Shown: piece by piece, positions 17,595 to 18,641 of the stretch
How the letters are laid out: every line of letters starts with the position of its first letter
How positions within the stretch are numbered: position 1 is the first letter of the stretch
NCBI GenBank assembly: GCA_021767845.1
Contig: JAASSQ010000025.1
Location: 1-18,641, forward strand
Origin: Roseovarius sp.
Lineage (GTDB): Bacteria > Pseudomonadota > Alphaproteobacteria > Rhodobacterales > Rhodobacteraceae
Direction: 5' to 3'
Length of the DNA stretch: 18,641 nucleotides
The notes under the pieces: model-generated
What the model saw: the letters and a program-made list of their open reading frames with translations, nothing else
Database searches by the model: none
Told to the model about the DNA's origin: nothing
Made by a program: the position numbers and the translations under genes

Positions 17595-18641
17595 TCAGTC
17601 AGTGCCGTTGAACGGCAGGAATTCCAGCAAATCGCCTTGGCGGACGTGCTCTACCTCTGCCGGCAACAAGACCAAGCCATCGGCGTCGATCAGTGGCCCC
17701 AGATCGGCAGAGCGCATTTGATCCGCGCAGCCGATAACCTGATGCCCGTCCCCATCATAGCCCAGGATTTTCGCGGGGCGATATTCACATCGTCCGGGTT
17801 TATGAGACAAGGGCGCCGAGGTGCGCACGTGCCGCGGCGCCGCACCCGGATCGCTGCGGCCCGACAGGCGCGATGCGACCGGCCGCCCCAGCACATGCCA
17901 TGTCACGAAGGCCGAGACCGGGTTGCCCGGCAGCCCAAGGATCAGGCAGCCACCGCACCGCGACACCGTCACAGGCTTGCCCGGCTTGATCGCCACACCG
18001 GCGACCGCGATGCTGGCCCCGATGTCGTCCAGAGCCCCAGACACGTGATCCCGGTCACCCACCGACACCCCGCCGGAGGTGACGATCATGTCCACCTGCT
18101 CCACAAGCTCAGACAGATAGGCCGACAGCGCGCCGCGCGTGTCCGGCACCATGCACCTGTCAACAAGCTCGACCCCCGCATCATGGCAAAGCGCCGACAG
18201 CATCGGGCCGTTCACATCCCAGATCGCCCCGGCCTGCAGGGGTTCGCCCGCCGGTGTCACCTCATCCCCCGTCAGCAAGAGCGCGACGCGCGGGCGGCGA
18301 TGGACCGTGACTTGGCCCGCCCCCGCACCGGCGCACACCGCCACGGCCTTGGGCCCGAGCAGCGTGCCGCGCGGCAACATCGCGTCACCTGCGTGCCGGT
18401 CACTCCCCCGCCTGCGGATATTGGCGCCCTTCGCGGTGGGCGATACTAGGCGGATGCCCTTGCTGCCGCTGTCCACGCTTTCCTGCATGACGACGGTGTC
18501 TGCGCCGCGCGGCACCGGCGCGCCGGTATAGATCCGCATGGCAACGCCCGGCGGCAGGTCGGTCATTTCATCGCCCGCCGCGCAGGTGCCCGCTACCGAA
18601 AGCCACCCATCGCGGCGCAAATCCGCATGGCGCAGCGCATA
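17595..18641 (-). CDS. moeA: Molybdopterin molybdotransferase, 5' end cut by the window
   Basis: MoeA inserts molybdate into adenylylated molybdopterin to make the molybdenum cofactor. The frame is open to the window edge, so 348 C-terminal residues are visible; the visible start YALRHADLRRDG matches the family's DGYALR segment, so roughly the first 60 residues lie outside. Motifs follow in order: RIYTGAPVPRGADTVVMQE (domain I), LLTGDEV and DVNGPMLSAL (MogA-like domain), TSGGVSVGDRDHV (normally S-V-G-x-x-D), IKPGKPVTV, and LGLPGNPVSAFV. A beta-barrel domain IV closes it. The TTG at 18620 is internal, not the start. Its stop at 17595-17597 overlaps the ribosome binding site of the DUF2478 gene, so the two form an operon. 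Confidence 0.95.
   Translation of the reverse strand, partial: YALRHADLRRDGWLSVAGTCAAGDEMTDLPPGVAMRIYTGAPVPRGADTVVMQESVDSGSKGIRLVSPTAKGANIRRRGSDRHAGDAMLPRGTLLGPKAVAVCAGAGAGQVTVHRRPRVALLLTGDEVTPAGEPLQAGAIWDVNGPMLSALCHDAGVELVDRCMVPDTRGALSAYLSELVEQVDMIVTSGGVSVGDRDHVSGALDDIGASIAVAGVAIKPGKPVTVSRCGGCLILGLPGNPVSAFVTWHVLGRPVASRLSGRSDPGAAPRHVRTSAPLSHKPGRCEYRPAKILGYDGDGHQVIGCADQMRSADLGPLIDADGLVLLPAEVEHVRQGDLLEFLPFNGTD

Noticed and set aside
17007..18449. A 480-codon plus-strand frame opposite moeA and DUF2478
   Set aside because: It is a composition shadow of well-recognised MoeA and has no domain of its own.

Overview
The window is a stretch of ordinary chromosome from a GC-rich alphaproteobacterium, most likely a member of the Rhodobacteraceae (Roseobacter/Rhodobacter group). 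The evidence is the strong G/C bias at third codon positions, the close resemblance of GltB, GltD, MsrA/MsrB, UppP and the NDUFA9-like protein to proteins of that family, the DUF2478 partner of moeA, and an intergenic G/C-tract plus GGTATTTGGGCCAAG-type element of a kind I recall from those genomes. These assignments come from reading the sequence; no database search was run.

Layout. (1) 1-1517, plus strand: the tail of a PotC-like ABC permease overlaps an FAD-dependent amine oxidase gene by ATGA, which looks like the end of a polyamine uptake and breakdown operon. (2) 1526-6223, minus strand: a DMT (EamA) transporter, the methionine sulfoxide reductase pair msrB-msrA (ATGA overlap), queG (tRNA queuosine), a glutathione S-transferase and mtgA (peptidoglycan glycosyltransferase). 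(3) 6571-8499, plus strand: one long membrane-anchored nucleotide-sugar 4,6-dehydratase of the CapD/FlaA1/WbpM type, behind a gene-free leader of about 350 bp. (4) 8586-14714, minus strand: gltD then gltB, the two subunits of NADPH glutamate synthase. The 162-bp spacer between them holds three regularly spaced palindromes. (5) 14933-16716: uppP (plus) and an NDUFA9-like NAD(P)-binding protein gene (minus) converge, and both stop codons fall within one CTAG. (6) 16860-16946: tRNA-Leu(CAG) with a recognisable promoter. (7) 17064-18641, minus strand: moeA, cut by the window edge, coupled to a DUF2478 gene.

Most of this is housekeeping: nitrogen assimilation (gltBD), cell-envelope synthesis (mtgA, uppP, the CapD-like enzyme), repair of oxidised protein (msrAB, perhaps the GST), tRNA and tRNA modification (Leu tRNA, queG), molybdenum cofactor (moeA) and respiratory complex I (the NDUFA9 homologue). 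I see no insertion sequence, prophage, CRISPR array, toxin-antitoxin pair or defence island. The signal least explained by known genes is the triple palindrome array (core TTTNGTACGAAA, centres 31-32 bp apart) between gltD and gltB. It looks like a set of operator sites on one face of the helix and is the best candidate for something undescribed.
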